A stretch of 25,049 nucleotides of DNA, taken from an uncultured bacterium. GTDB taxonomy: Bacteria > Cyanobacteriota > Vampirovibrionia > Gastranaerophilales > Gastranaerophilaceae. Each line of letters starts with the position of its first letter. Positions within the stretch are counted from its first letter, which is position 1. Where the stretch lies: contig URXH01000020.1 of assembly GCA_900551675.1 (NCBI GenBank), positions 1-25,049 of the forward strand, in the 5' to 3' direction. A program made the position numbers and the translations under genes. The notes under the pieces were generated by a model. It was given only the letters and a program-made list of their open reading frames with translations. It did not search any database and was not told where the DNA came from. Below are positions 1 through 6,883 of the stretch, in pieces.

Positions 1-32
1 CACACTACGTACCTCATGATTCTCACAATGCC

Positions 33-758
33 TTGAAAAGTTTATACAAGGCTCATGTTGCTGGTTCAGCTGCTACGCTGCCGAAACGAACTTATTCACT
101 TCACAAAAAAGTCGCCTTTACTCTTGCAGAAGTTTTGATAACATTAGGAATTATCGGGGTAGTTGCTGCAATGACAATGCCTGCGTTGATTGCAAATCAC
201 AAACAAAAAGAATTGGAAACAGGACTTAAAAAAGCTTATTCTGTGGCACAGCAGGCATTATTGCTAATGTCTGCAGATAGAGGTGATGTTGTTCCTGCTT
301 TTAGCTCCAGAGAATTTCAAGCTGAATATATAAAGTATTTTAAGGATCCAGTAGATTGTGGATTTTATAATCGAAACGGAGTTTGTGGTGATTTTAATAA
401 CACTTATAAAGATTATTCAGGCAAAACTTCTATAACTAATCAGTATATAGATGACGGTCAATTTGTATTGCCTGACGGTATGAATGTATATATTCAAAAT
501 GAAGGTGCAAATAAGGAAAGAACTGCAAATATTTACATATCTATTGATGTAAATGGTGCAAAGAAACGTCCGAATAAATGGGGACACGATTTATTTACAT
601 TTCAGTTGATGTCTGACGGAAAGCTTATGCCTATGGGAATAGAAGGAACTGATTTTTATGAAAAAGAATGTTCTAGAACAACTGCTTCTAATAAAAATGG
701 TATAGGCTGTACTTACGAAGCCATTAATAACCCTTCATATTTCAAATCTTTACCATAA
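33..758 (+). CDS. Prepilin-like protein (type IV pilin / type II secretion pseudopilin class), possibly 5'-partial
   Basis: About 241 residues. The region around residues 28-50 carries the class III prepilin signature: a basic leader (HKKVA), then F-T-L-A-E-V with the conserved Glu at position 5 of the mature chain, then a hydrophobic helix. Prepilin peptidase should cut after Ala28. The C-terminal half has the segment D-V-N-G-A-K-K-R-P-N-K-W-G-H-D-L-F-T-F, shared with other prepilin-like proteins in this window, and four or more Cys that could form disulfides. It lacks the GWxIxxDYPW ending of its paralogues. The start shown is a TTG with no ribosome binding site, and the frame stays open to base 3, so the true start may lie upstream of the window. 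No pilus assembly genes are nearby. The family is clear; the substrate or role is not. Confidence 0.8.
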   Translation: MKSLYKAHVAGSAATLPKRTYSLHKKVAFTLAEVLITLGIIGVVAAMTMPALIANHKQKELETGLKKAYSVAQQALLLMSADRGDVVPAFSSREFQAEYIKYFKDPVDCGFYNRNGVCGDFNNTYKDYSGKTSITNQYIDDGQFVLPDGMNVYIQNEGANKERTANIYISIDVNGAKKRPNKWGHDLFTFQLMSDGKLMPMGIEGTDFYEKECSRTTASNKNGIGCTYEAINNPSYFKSLP

Positions 759-765
759 TTCAAAC

Positions 766-794
766 TTGAAATTAACTTTTATTTCTAATATAAT
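766..794 (+). promoter_or_regulatory. Sigma-70-type promoter of kdsA, leaderless geometry
   Basis: TTGAAA at 766-771, a 17-base spacer, and TATAAT at 789-794. The -10 box ends 6 bases before the kdsA ATG at 801, so transcription would start at or next to the A of the start codon. No Shine-Dalgarno sequence precedes this ATG, which agrees with a leaderless mRNA. Confidence 0.7.
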
Positions 795-800
795 TCAGTT

Positions 801-1622
801 ATGAGTATAAAAACTGTTAAACTGAGAGACTTTGAAATCGGTTCTGATAAGCTTACGATTATTGCAGGTCCCTGTGCGGCTGAAAGTCAGGAAATCCTTG
901 ATGTTACAGCAAAAGGATTAAAAGAAATTACAAAAAAACTTGATATAAATTTTGTATTCAAGTCTTCTTTTGATAAAGCAAACAGATCTTCTATTTATTC
1001 ATATAGAGGACCGGGGCTTGAAAAAGGGCTTGAAATGCTTCAATCTGTTAAGGAAAAGTTTGATGTCCCTATAGTTACGGATATTCACACACCTGATCAG
1101 GCTGAGCCTGTCAGCAAAGTCGCTGATATATTACAAATCCCCGCATTTTTGTGCAGGCAGACTGATTTATTAGTGGCAGCTGCAAAAACAGGCAAAATAG
1201 TTAATATTAAAAAAGGTCAGTTTCTGGCGCCCGAGCAGATGGGTACGCTTGTTAAAAAAGTTGAAGAAGCAGGAAATAACAAAATTTTATTAACTGACAG
1301 AGGATGTTCGTTCGGTTATAATAATCTAGTGGTTGATTTCAGAGCTGTTCCTATTATGCAGTCTTTCGGCTACCCTGTGGTGTTTGACGCTACTCATAGC
1401 GTACAGCTTCCCGGTGCGCAGGGAACTTGTTCAGGCGGAGACAGAAGATTTGTACCTGTTCTTGCTAAAGCTGCAATGGCTGCAGGTGCTAATGCTTTAT
1501 TCTTTGAGGTTCACCCTGACCCTGACTGCGCAAAATGCGATGGACCTAATATGCTGGCTCTTGATAGTGCTGAAAGTGTATTTAAGATCTGCAAAGAAAT
1601 TTTTGAACTGGTGAGAAAGTAA
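801..1622 (+). CDS. kdsA: 3-deoxy-8-phosphooctulonate synthase (KDO8P synthase), metal-dependent type
   Basis: Condenses phosphoenolpyruvate with arabinose 5-phosphate to KDO 8-phosphate, a cytoplasmic step towards the KDO of lipopolysaccharide. The 273-residue protein is full length. Recognisable blocks are IAGPCAAES (21-29), FKSSFDKANRSS (53-64), a RQTDLL...KTGK...NIKKGQFLAP stretch mid-protein, DATHSVQLPG, and EVHPDPDCAKCDGPN near the end. Cys25 in the AGPC motif matches the metal-ligand Cys of the Aquifex-type enzyme, whereas the E. coli-type enzyme has Asn there. I therefore call it the metal-dependent class. The ATG at 801 has no ribosome binding site but sits 6 bases after a consensus-like -10 box. 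The stop overlaps the start of the next gene by one base (TAATG). It implies a diderm envelope with KDO. Confidence 0.95.
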   Translation: MSIKTVKLRDFEIGSDKLTIIAGPCAAESQEILDVTAKGLKEITKKLDINFVFKSSFDKANRSSIYSYRGPGLEKGLEMLQSVKEKFDVPIVTDIHTPDQAEPVSKVADILQIPAFLCRQTDLLVAAAKTGKIVNIKKGQFLAPEQMGTLVKKVEEAGNNKILLTDRGCSFGYNNLVVDFRAVPIMQSFGYPVVFDATHSVQLPGAQGTCSGGDRRFVPVLAKAAMAAGANALFFEVHPDPDCAKCDGPNMLALDSAESVFKICKEIFELVRK

Positions 1623-2242
1623 TGATTATAAAATGTTTTACAGCCGGACAACTAGAAAATAACATGTACCTTGTTATTGATGAAAATACAAAAAAAGCTG
1701 TCTTGATAGATGCTTCGGCTCTTATTCCTGAAATAACTGATACTGTAAAAGCTTATGGTGCGGATGTTGAATATATTCTTTTAACTCACGGTCATTTTGA
1801 TCATATTATGGGGTTGAATGAATTGAAGAAGGCATTGAATGCAAAAGCCGTTATTTGTCATGATGATCTTATAATTTCAGATAATATTAATGAATTTACA
1901 AGGCTTTTCGGAGGACTTTGCGAAAGTGTTCCGCCCGTGTATGAAAAATTTGTAAAAGACGGCGACATAATTACTGTCGGAGATATGCAGATAAGAGTTA
2001 TTCATACTCCCGGTCATACGCAAGGCGGTGTTTGCTATTTAATCGAAGATAAATTATTTTCAGGCGACACATTGTTTAGAGAAAGTGTTGGCAGAACTGA
2101 TTTGTTCGGAGGAAATTTTCAGGAACTTCTGGACAGTGTGAAAAACAAATTATTCAAACTTGATGATAATACAACGGTATATCCGGGACACGGACCTGCA
2201 ACAACAGTAGGACATGAGAAAAAATATAACGAAATCTTATAA
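1622..2242 (+). CDS. Metallo-beta-lactamase-fold hydrolase, glyoxalase II-like
   Basis: 206 residues. The binuclear metal site is complete: THGHFDH gives His56, His58, Asp60 and His61, followed by His132 (HTPGHTQGG), Asp149 (FSGDTLF) and His190 (YPGHGP). Length and motif spacing match the short glyoxalase II-like/YcbL branch of the superfamily, which lacks the C-terminal substrate domain of true hydroxyacylglutathione hydrolase. It probably hydrolyses a thioester or similar small ester; the substrate cannot be read from the sequence. The start overlaps the kdsA stop by one base, so it is probably translationally coupled to kdsA and made from the same transcript. A role in KDO metabolism is not implied by any motif. 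Confidence 0.88.
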   Translation: MIIKCFTAGQLENNMYLVIDENTKKAVLIDASALIPEITDTVKAYGADVEYILLTHGHFDHIMGLNELKKALNAKAVICHDDLIISDNINEFTRLFGGLCESVPPVYEKFVKDGDIITVGDMQIRVIHTPGHTQGGVCYLIEDKLFSGDTLFRESVGRTDLFGGNFQELLDSVKNKLFKLDDNTTVYPGHGPATTVGHEKKYNEIL

Positions 2243-2244
2243 AA

Positions 2245-2315
2245 CCCTCGCCTCTTGAGGGAGAGGGTAGAATTTGTTAATGAACGTTAGTGAATTTACA
2301 AATTCGGGTGAGGGG
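2245..2315 (+). repeat. Dispersed palindromic repeat, copy C
   Basis: Nested inverted repeat just after the hydrolase stop codon. The outer arms are CCCTCGCC (2245-2252) and GGGTGAGGG (2307-2315 region). The inner arms GAATTTGT (2270-2277) and ACAAATTC (2298-2305) are perfect. A small CCTCTTGAGGG hairpin lies in the left arm. The architecture resembles the elements at 6817-6874 and 12686-12745, read on the opposite strand. It lies upstream of pheS, which has its own ribosome binding site. Confidence 0.65.
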
Positions 2316-2367
2316 TCAAATTATTAAACAATAAATGCAAATATAAGCAACAACAAAGGAAGATTAT

Positions 2368-3402
2368 ATGAAAGAACAACTTGAAAAAATATATGAATGC
2401 GCAACTCAGGATTTAGCCAAAGCTTCTTCTATTAACGATATCGAAGAAATCAGAGGAAAATATTTGAGCCGCAAGGGTGAGTTTAACGAGATTAAGAAAA
2501 ATCTGAAAAATCTGTCAGATGAAGATAAAAGAATTGTAGGCTCTCTTGCCAATGAAATTACAAGAAGGCTTGAAGATGCTTTGAAGTTGAAGCATGATGA
2601 GTTTTACAGAAAAGAATTAAATGAAAAACTGAAAAATGAAAGAATTGACATCACGCTTCCCGGAAAATTTACCCCGCGCGGAAAAGAACATCTTTTAACA
2701 TCTACTACAAATGAAATTGTACAGATATTTCAAAGTCTCGGTTTTTCGGTTGTTCCGCAGGAGCATTCTCCGGAAGTCGAAACCGAATATTATAACTTTG
2801 ATGCGTTGAATGTCCCGAAAGATCACCCTGCGCGCGATGTTCAGGATACTTTTTATACTGAAATTGCGCCGAATGTGGTATTGAGAAGCCAGACATCAGG
2901 TGCACAGATTCATGCTATGGAAGGGAAAAATCCGCCGATAAGAGTTGTTGCTCCGGGTAGAGTTTACAGGAATGAAAATATCAATGCTCGTAAAAATAAC
3001 TTTTTCCACCAAATTGAAGGGCTTTACGTTGACAAAGACATAACTTTCGGCGATTTAAAAGGTGTTTTAAACGAGTTTATAAGAATATATTTTGGCACAA
3101 GCCGTCCGACACGTTTCAGAAACAGTTTTTTCCCGTTTACGGAACCTTCTGCAGAAGTTGATGTTCAATGTATTATGTGTGAAGGCAAAGGCTGCAGAAC
3201 ATGTTCGGGGACAGGCTGGCTTGAAATTCTCGGATGCGGAATGGTTGACCCGAATGTATTGAAAGGTGTCGGAATTGACCCTGATGTGTATTCCGGATTT
3301 GCTTTCGGTATGGGGGTTGAAAGACTGGCGATGCTAAAATATGCGGTTGATGATATAAGATTATTCTTCAATAATGACGAAAGATTTTTAAAACAGTTTT
3401 AA
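2368..3402 (+). CDS. pheS: Phenylalanine--tRNA ligase alpha subunit
   Basis: Catalytic subunit of the alpha2beta2 class II synthetase that charges tRNA-Phe. 344 residues, the usual length. Residues 1-95 form the helical tRNA-binding coiled-coil arm. The catalytic core includes RSQTSGAQIH (173-182), a motif 2 region with VYRNENINARKNNFFHQIEG (199-218), FTEPSAEVDVQC (257-268) and motif 3 GFAFGMGVERL (310-320). Cys268, Cys271, Cys276 and Cys279 form a CxxC-x4-CxxC knuckle, an insertion known in many bacterial PheS proteins. The ATG follows AAGGAAG at good spacing. The beta-subunit gene pheT does not follow; instead there is a terminator and a convergent gene, so the subunits must be encoded apart. 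Confidence 0.96.
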   Translation: MKEQLEKIYECATQDLAKASSINDIEEIRGKYLSRKGEFNEIKKNLKNLSDEDKRIVGSLANEITRRLEDALKLKHDEFYRKELNEKLKNERIDITLPGKFTPRGKEHLLTSTTNEIVQIFQSLGFSVVPQEHSPEVETEYYNFDALNVPKDHPARDVQDTFYTEIAPNVVLRSQTSGAQIHAMEGKNPPIRVVAPGRVYRNENINARKNNFFHQIEGLYVDKDITFGDLKGVLNEFIRIYFGTSRPTRFRNSFFPFTEPSAEVDVQCIMCEGKGCRTCSGTGWLEILGCGMVDPNVLKGVGIDPDVYSGFAFGMGVERLAMLKYAVDDIRLFFNNDERFLKQF

Positions 3403-3407
3403 AATAA

Positions 3408-3438
3408 AAAAGCTCCTTCATTACAAAAAGGGGCTTTT
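3408..3438. terminator. Bidirectional intrinsic terminator between pheS and a prepilin-like gene
   Basis: Arms AAAAGCTCCTT (3408-3418) and AAGGGGCTTTT (3428-3438) pair with one wobble position, with flanking A and T runs on both sides. It sits between two convergent stop codons and would serve both. Confidence 0.8.
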
Positions 3439-3455
3439 CAATATTATAAAATTAT

Positions 3456-4196
3456 TTACCACGGATAGTCCTCTTTTATCTGCCAGCCGTCTCTTATTAT
3501 TTTCATTGCGCAGCATTGTCCGTTGCCTGTTTTGCTGCAATTTCTGTTTAAGGTATTTTCATCAGATTTAGAGCAGCTCGCTGTTACACGTTTGTCGGAT
3601 ATTTGAAATAGGAATACATCTCTGCCGATAACATTTGGTTTTTTGGTTCCGTTAAGATCTATATAAAATTTTTGATTTCCGCCCCAATATTGCTTTTCTT
3701 CATCCGCATCCCAAGAAAAAGGAACAAATGCAATCATTGTCCCGTCTGTCAGTATAATTGTGTACCTGTTGTTTCCGGTGATGTATAAAGTTTGGTCTTC
3801 ATTTCCGCTTGGAGCCTTGGCTTTTGTATCATAAGAACAATCACCGTACTTACTGCATTCCTGAACTGATTTAAAATATGGAAGCCAGTATGTTTGTACA
3901 TATTTTTTTACACTTTCGGTGTTGATAATCTGTGAGGAATCGATCCAGTCTTCAGACGGTCCGTTAGCATTTTCGGACATAATATATGCCTGAGAAATTG
4001 TTGTATAAACTTTTTTAAGCTGTGCAACAGTTTGTTTTTTCTGATAATTTGTAATTAAAGAAGGCATTGTCATGGCCGCAACAACACCAATAATACCAAT
4101 AGTGATTAAGACCTCTGCGAGAGTAAATGCCTTTAACCCCTTGATATAAGCTGCTTTTGCGGGGGGGGGGGCAATTCTAAGCTCTTCTCTATTCAT
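3456..4196 (-). CDS. Prepilin-like protein with a poly(C) tract in its leader (candidate phase-variable gene)
   Basis: 246 residues. The leader of 23 residues ends G-L-K-A, followed by F-T-L-A-E-V-L-I-T-I-G and a hydrophobic helix; cleavage is expected after Ala23. The C-terminal part has D-L-N-G-T-K-K-P-N-V-I-G-R-D-V-F-L-F-Q, several Cys, and ends GWQIKEDYPW. Codons 9-12 (Ala-Pro-Pro-Pro) are written by a run of 11 C on the coding strand. The ATG is well supported: AGGAGG lies 8 bases upstream, behind a TTGACA-17-TATAAT promoter. No in-frame ATG, GTG or TTG occurs between the tract and the cleavage site, so gain or loss of one C would abolish the mature protein. In this reading the gene is in frame (ON). 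Probably exported and assembled or displayed at the surface; partners unknown. Confidence 0.88.
   Translation of the reverse strand: MNREELRIAPPPAKAAYIKGLKAFTLAEVLITIGIIGVVAAMTMPSLITNYQKKQTVAQLKKVYTTISQAYIMSENANGPSEDWIDSSQIINTESVKKYVQTYWLPYFKSVQECSKYGDCSYDTKAKAPSGNEDQTLYITGNNRYTIILTDGTMIAFVPFSWDADEEKQYWGGNQKFYIDLNGTKKPNVIGRDVFLFQISDKRVTASCSKSDENTLNRNCSKTGNGQCCAMKIIRDGWQIKEDYPW
4161..4171. repeat. Homopolymer tract, 11 G on + strand (poly C in the coding sense)
   Basis: Uninterrupted run of 11 G in an AT-rich genome, inside the leader codons of the minus-strand prepilin-like gene. Runs of this length and position are the classic substrate of slipped-strand mispairing. Length errors in the assembly are also possible here. 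Confidence 0.9.
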
Positions 4197-4218
4197 AATT
4201 CCAGCCTCCTTTTTTTAT

Positions 4219-4247
4219 ATTATAAACTATTTTCTTTATTTTGTCAA
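4219..4247 (-). promoter_or_regulatory. Consensus sigma-70 promoter of the poly(C) prepilin-like gene
   Basis: On the minus strand TTGACA (4247-4242), a 17-base spacer and TATAAT (4224-4219), a perfect match to consensus in boxes and spacing. The predicted start, near 4212, leaves a short leader containing AGGAGG before the ATG. Confidence 0.85.
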
Positions 4248-4270
4248 TATAGATTCTGGTTTATATGCTA

Positions 4271-5071
4271 TTACCACGGATAATCTTTTTTTATCTGCCA
4301 GCCGTCCATCATAATGACAGCTCCGCAAAAGCCTCCGGCAGCGCTTGCGTCTGTGCCTTTTTTACAGTTAAAACCGGCGCCTGTCCCTCCAAAATCAAAT
4401 GTACCTTCTGCCAGCTCATCTCTTGTCGGAGATAATGATAAACAGTGCACTCCATAAGGTAAAAGCCCCAGTTTATATTGAGTGCATTTGTCGCCGCTTG
4501 AACCGGTAGTTGCAGATCCGCGATTTCCCCAGCTCATCATAAATATAAAAACATCTTTTCCGAGTTTATTAGGCTTTTTTAAGCCGTTTAAATCAATAAA
4601 AAACCATCCGCCGTTGCCTGTCCCATGAAGCCAATAATATACAGCATAACCGGATGATGTTATAAAAGAATTACGACCGTCTCTTCCATTTGTAGAAATA
4701 TTAGCTTTAGCTCCATCAATAGTATAACTATCCGCCCAGCATTTTTCGGATGTCGGAGAACAGCTTTGCAGTATTTTAATATTAGGGAACAGGTAATTTT
4801 TTGCAAAATAATCAGCTCTTTCTTGTGCATTCGTAAATCCTGAAAAATCCCAGCTATCTAATGTATCATATTGAGCTTCAGAAATTTTTATTGCCTGACT
4901 TATTTCAGAATAGGCCTTTTTTAACTGATTAACTGTTTGTGCCTTTTGATAATTTCCTATAAGTGCCGGCATTGTCATTGCCGCTACTATACCTATAATT
5001 CCAAGAGTGATTAAGACTTCGGCAAGAGTAAAGGCGGTTCTACGAATATCAACAGAAATTGTGTCTTGCAT
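4271..5071 (-). CDS. Prepilin-like protein
   Basis: 266 residues. Leader of 13 residues ending R-R-T-A, then F-T-L-A-E-V-L-I-T-L-G-I-I-G and the N-terminal helix; cleavage after Ala13. The body carries D-L-N-G-L-K-K-P-N-K-L-G-K-D-V-F-I-F and ends DGWQIKKDYPW, nearly the same last 10 residues as its downstream neighbour. It is Gly/Ser-rich between these, with six or more Cys. The ATG follows AAGGAGAG at good spacing. It lies 74 bases upstream of the other prepilin-like gene on the same strand, but that gene has its own consensus promoter, so they need not be one operon. Likely arose by duplication with that neighbour and diverged in the middle. Confidence 0.87.
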   Translation of the reverse strand: MQDTISVDIRRTAFTLAEVLITLGIIGIVAAMTMPALIGNYQKAQTVNQLKKAYSEISQAIKISEAQYDTLDSWDFSGFTNAQERADYFAKNYLFPNIKILQSCSPTSEKCWADSYTIDGAKANISTNGRDGRNSFITSSGYAVYYWLHGTGNGGWFFIDLNGLKKPNKLGKDVFIFMMSWGNRGSATTGSSGDKCTQYKLGLLPYGVHCLSLSPTRDELAEGTFDFGGTGAGFNCKKGTDASAAGGFCGAVIMMDGWQIKKDYPW

Positions 5072-5217
5072 AAAAACTCTCCTTTTATAGTGATGTGATA
5101 CATCTCATTATCCGCTATATCAATATTTATTTCAATAATAATCCTGTATTATATCAATAACTCTTTCTTTTTATATTGTAACACATTATCCTTATTGATG
5201 CAATACATTAACTTTAG

Positions 5218-5230
5218 CCTGTAATACAGG
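5218..5230. promoter_or_regulatory. Palindromic operator candidate upstream of the XRE gene
   Basis: Perfect 13-base palindrome CCTGTA-A-TACAGG, with a half-site CCTGTATTA at 5143-5151 and two copies of TATATCAATA (5116-5125, 5150-5159) in the same divergent intergenic region. XRE regulators often bind such palindromes in front of their own gene; binding here is inferred from position only. Confidence 0.4.
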
Positions 5231-5266
5231 TTTAATTAAATCTGCTGTATGGAGTTTAATATTTAT

Positions 5267-5578
5267 ATGAAAAAAATGTTCGGTAAAAGATTGAGAGAAT
5301 TACGTACCGCAAAAATGCTCACTCAGGAAACTGTTGCGGAATTGATTGATATAAAACCGGAAAATTATTCAAGGATAGAAAACGGACTCTCTTTCCCAAA
5401 ACCTGAAAATATAGTTAAAATAAGTAAAGTTCTTGGTGTTGAAATTGCCGAGTTATTTCAGTTTTCTCATCTTAATGATTATGACAATATTTTAGAAACA
5501 ATCATAGATAAACTGAAAAGCGATAAAGATGCAACTGTTATGACATACAAATTTTTGAAAAGTATAGGGAAAATTTGA
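5267..5578 (+). CDS. XRE-family helix-turn-helix transcriptional regulator
   Basis: About 103 residues. An N-terminal XRE/Cro helix-turn-helix domain covers roughly residues 5-62: KRLRELR, then LTQETVAELIDI (helix 2 and turn), then ENYSRIENGLSFPKPENIVKI (recognition helix), then VLGVEIAELFQF. A short helical tail of about 40 residues follows and could serve for dimerisation. An in-frame ATG 18 bases upstream (5249) would add MEFNIY. I prefer 5267 because a TTTAAT -10-like box ends 6 bases before it, the geometry seen in front of other leaderless genes here, while neither start has a well-placed ribosome binding site. It is divergent from the prepilin-like gene at 4271-5071 and could control it, itself, or both; that is inference. 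Confidence 0.85.
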   Translation: MKKMFGKRLRELRTAKMLTQETVAELIDIKPENYSRIENGLSFPKPENIVKISKVLGVEIAELFQFSHLNDYDNILETIIDKLKSDKDATVMTYKFLKSIGKI

Positions 5579-5668
5579 TATTATTTTTTGTCCTGCAGAA
5601 TTTATTTCATGGGCTTAGACTTTGATTAATGCTCTACTCCGTAAGCCATGCTCACACAAAATTTTTTA

Positions 5669-5690
5669 AGATTCTGAAACAAGTTCAGAA
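5669..5690. repeat. Short dispersed palindromic repeat (first copy)
   Basis: AGATTCTGAAACAAGTTC (5669-5686) continues to form the hairpin TTCTGAA-ACAAG-TTCAGAA (5672-5690). The same 18 bases with one change recur at 23525-23542. A second inverted pair TTGTCAT/ATGACAA (5711-5717, 5729-5735) lies next to it. The 176-base convergent gap 5579-5754 holds only this material. Confidence 0.6.
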
Positions 5691-5754
5691 TGACAAAGTT
5701 CCGGTTCGTTTTGTCATTTAAATTCGGTATGACAATATTACAAAGCGGTATGCT

Positions 5755-6813
5755 TCATTTTACAACTTTATGCAGTCCATGAGGTTTGTCAACATTTCTA
5801 CCCAGATCTGTTGCAATTTCAAGCGCAAGAAGCTGGGCAATTACAATAATACAAAAGGATTTTACAATTTCACTTTCACAATTTATATCGATATTGAATT
5901 TTGTGTTTATTTTGTCGTTTGAACAGCCTAAGATGCATAAAGGCGGGTTGTAATCCTCTTCAATTTTGTTCAAATTCTTTATTGCTGTATAGCTTAATTC
6001 ATTCACTGAAATGTGTATCATTGCCGGTTTGTTGTTCAAAATCGCAACATGTCCGTGCATAAATTCGCCTAAAATATTAGAATAAACATTTATATAAGAT
6101 GTTTCTTTAATTTTTAGAGAAGCTTCTTTTGCAAGAGCGTATGAAATTCCATCTGCTGTTATTACGATATTTTTATATCTGGATAAAAACTTCGCCATGT
6201 CCTTAATTTCGGGATGAAGCTCATAAGAAGCTCTTATAAATGAAGGCAGAGTTTTCAATTCATTAATATAAGAAGAAATATCAATCCCTTTGTGTGCAGC
6301 ATATTTAAGGACGAGCAGTGTACAACAAAGCATTTGTGTTGTCAGGGATTTTGTTGCCGCAATACTTTTTTCTTCCCCTGCACAGCAATCTATTTTGAAA
6401 TCTGATGCTTCCCAGATTGTTGAGCCTTTTTTATTTGTTATGCAAAGTGTCCGCATCCCGAGTTCTTTTGCTTTTTTCAGAGCAGAATTAGTATCTGAAG
6501 TTTCGCCTGACTGTGTTATAAACACATATAAAAAGTCGTTATCTTTCGGTACTGCTGACTTCAAAAGGAACTCGCTTGAATAAATTGCAGCAGCTTCCAT
6601 TCCGGCAATGTTACCGAAAAGATCAGCGGCAAATCTTGCACAATGGTATGATGAACCGCTTGCAACAATTATAATTTTTTGAACATCGGCGGGAATATCA
6701 AACAATATGTAGTTATTGTCATTAACATGTGTTTGCAGTAGATTTTCAAGAACATCTGCCTGTTCAAAAATTTCTGTTTCCATGCTGGTTTTTGGTTTTT
6801 GATTAAATAACAA
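5755..6813 (-). CDS. Double-SIS-domain sugar-phosphate isomerase/deaminase, GlmS isomerase-domain type without glutaminase domain
   Basis: 352 residues, cytoplasmic. Residues 11-18 (METEIFEQ) match the start of the GlmS isomerase half. Two SIS domains follow: SIS1 with ASGSSYHC (51-58), QSGETSDT (101-108) and GEEKSIAATKS (146-156), and SIS2 from about residue 207. Residues equivalent to the GlmS isomerase catalytic set are present: Glu237 (KIKETSY), His253 (GEFMHGH) and Lys349 (GLHKVVK). There is no N-terminal Cys-nucleophile glutaminase domain, so it cannot make glucosamine 6-phosphate from glutamine alone. The best guess is a glucosamine-6-phosphate deaminase of the NagB-II/GlmD kind or a related aminosugar-phosphate isomerase; AgaS or FrlB-like function is possible. 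The start is TTG; AGGAGG, supplied by the end of a repeat element, lies 4 bases upstream. Confidence 0.85.
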   Translation of the reverse strand: MLFNQKPKTSMETEIFEQADVLENLLQTHVNDNNYILFDIPADVQKIIIVASGSSYHCARFAADLFGNIAGMEAAAIYSSEFLLKSAVPKDNDFLYVFITQSGETSDTNSALKKAKELGMRTLCITNKKGSTIWEASDFKIDCCAGEEKSIAATKSLTTQMLCCTLLVLKYAAHKGIDISSYINELKTLPSFIRASYELHPEIKDMAKFLSRYKNIVITADGISYALAKEASLKIKETSYINVYSNILGEFMHGHVAILNNKPAMIHISVNELSYTAIKNLNKIEEDYNPPLCILGCSNDKINTKFNIDINCESEIVKSFCIIVIAQLLALEIATDLGRNVDKPHGLHKVVK

Positions 6814-6816
6814 GAT

Positions 6817-6874
6817 CCCTCCTCGAAATCTTTGTACAATTTTGTATAGGTTTCAGCCCTCCCGTGAGGGGAGG
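6817..6874 (-). repeat. Dispersed palindromic repeat, copy A (provides a ribosome binding site)
   Basis: Element between the gatB stop and the SIS gene. Read on the + strand it starts CCCTCCTCGAAATCTTT (6817-6833), has an AT-rich middle, and ends in the hairpin CCTCCC-GTGA-GGGGAGG (6858-6874). It aligns with the element at 12686-12745. On the minus strand its edge reads GAAATC-rich sequence followed by AGGAGGG, which serves as the Shine-Dalgarno of the TTG-start gene. Confidence 0.65.
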
Positions 6875-6883
6875 ACATTATAT

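Noticed and set aside
1333..1614. Open frame within kdsA in another frame
   Set aside because: Lies wholly inside a well-supported enzyme gene and has no start signal or domain.
801..2242. Metallo-beta-lactamase-fold gene as part of KDO synthesis
   Set aside because: Only the one-base overlap with kdsA suggests it; motifs point to a generic glyoxalase II-like hydrolase, not a KDO 8-phosphate phosphatase.
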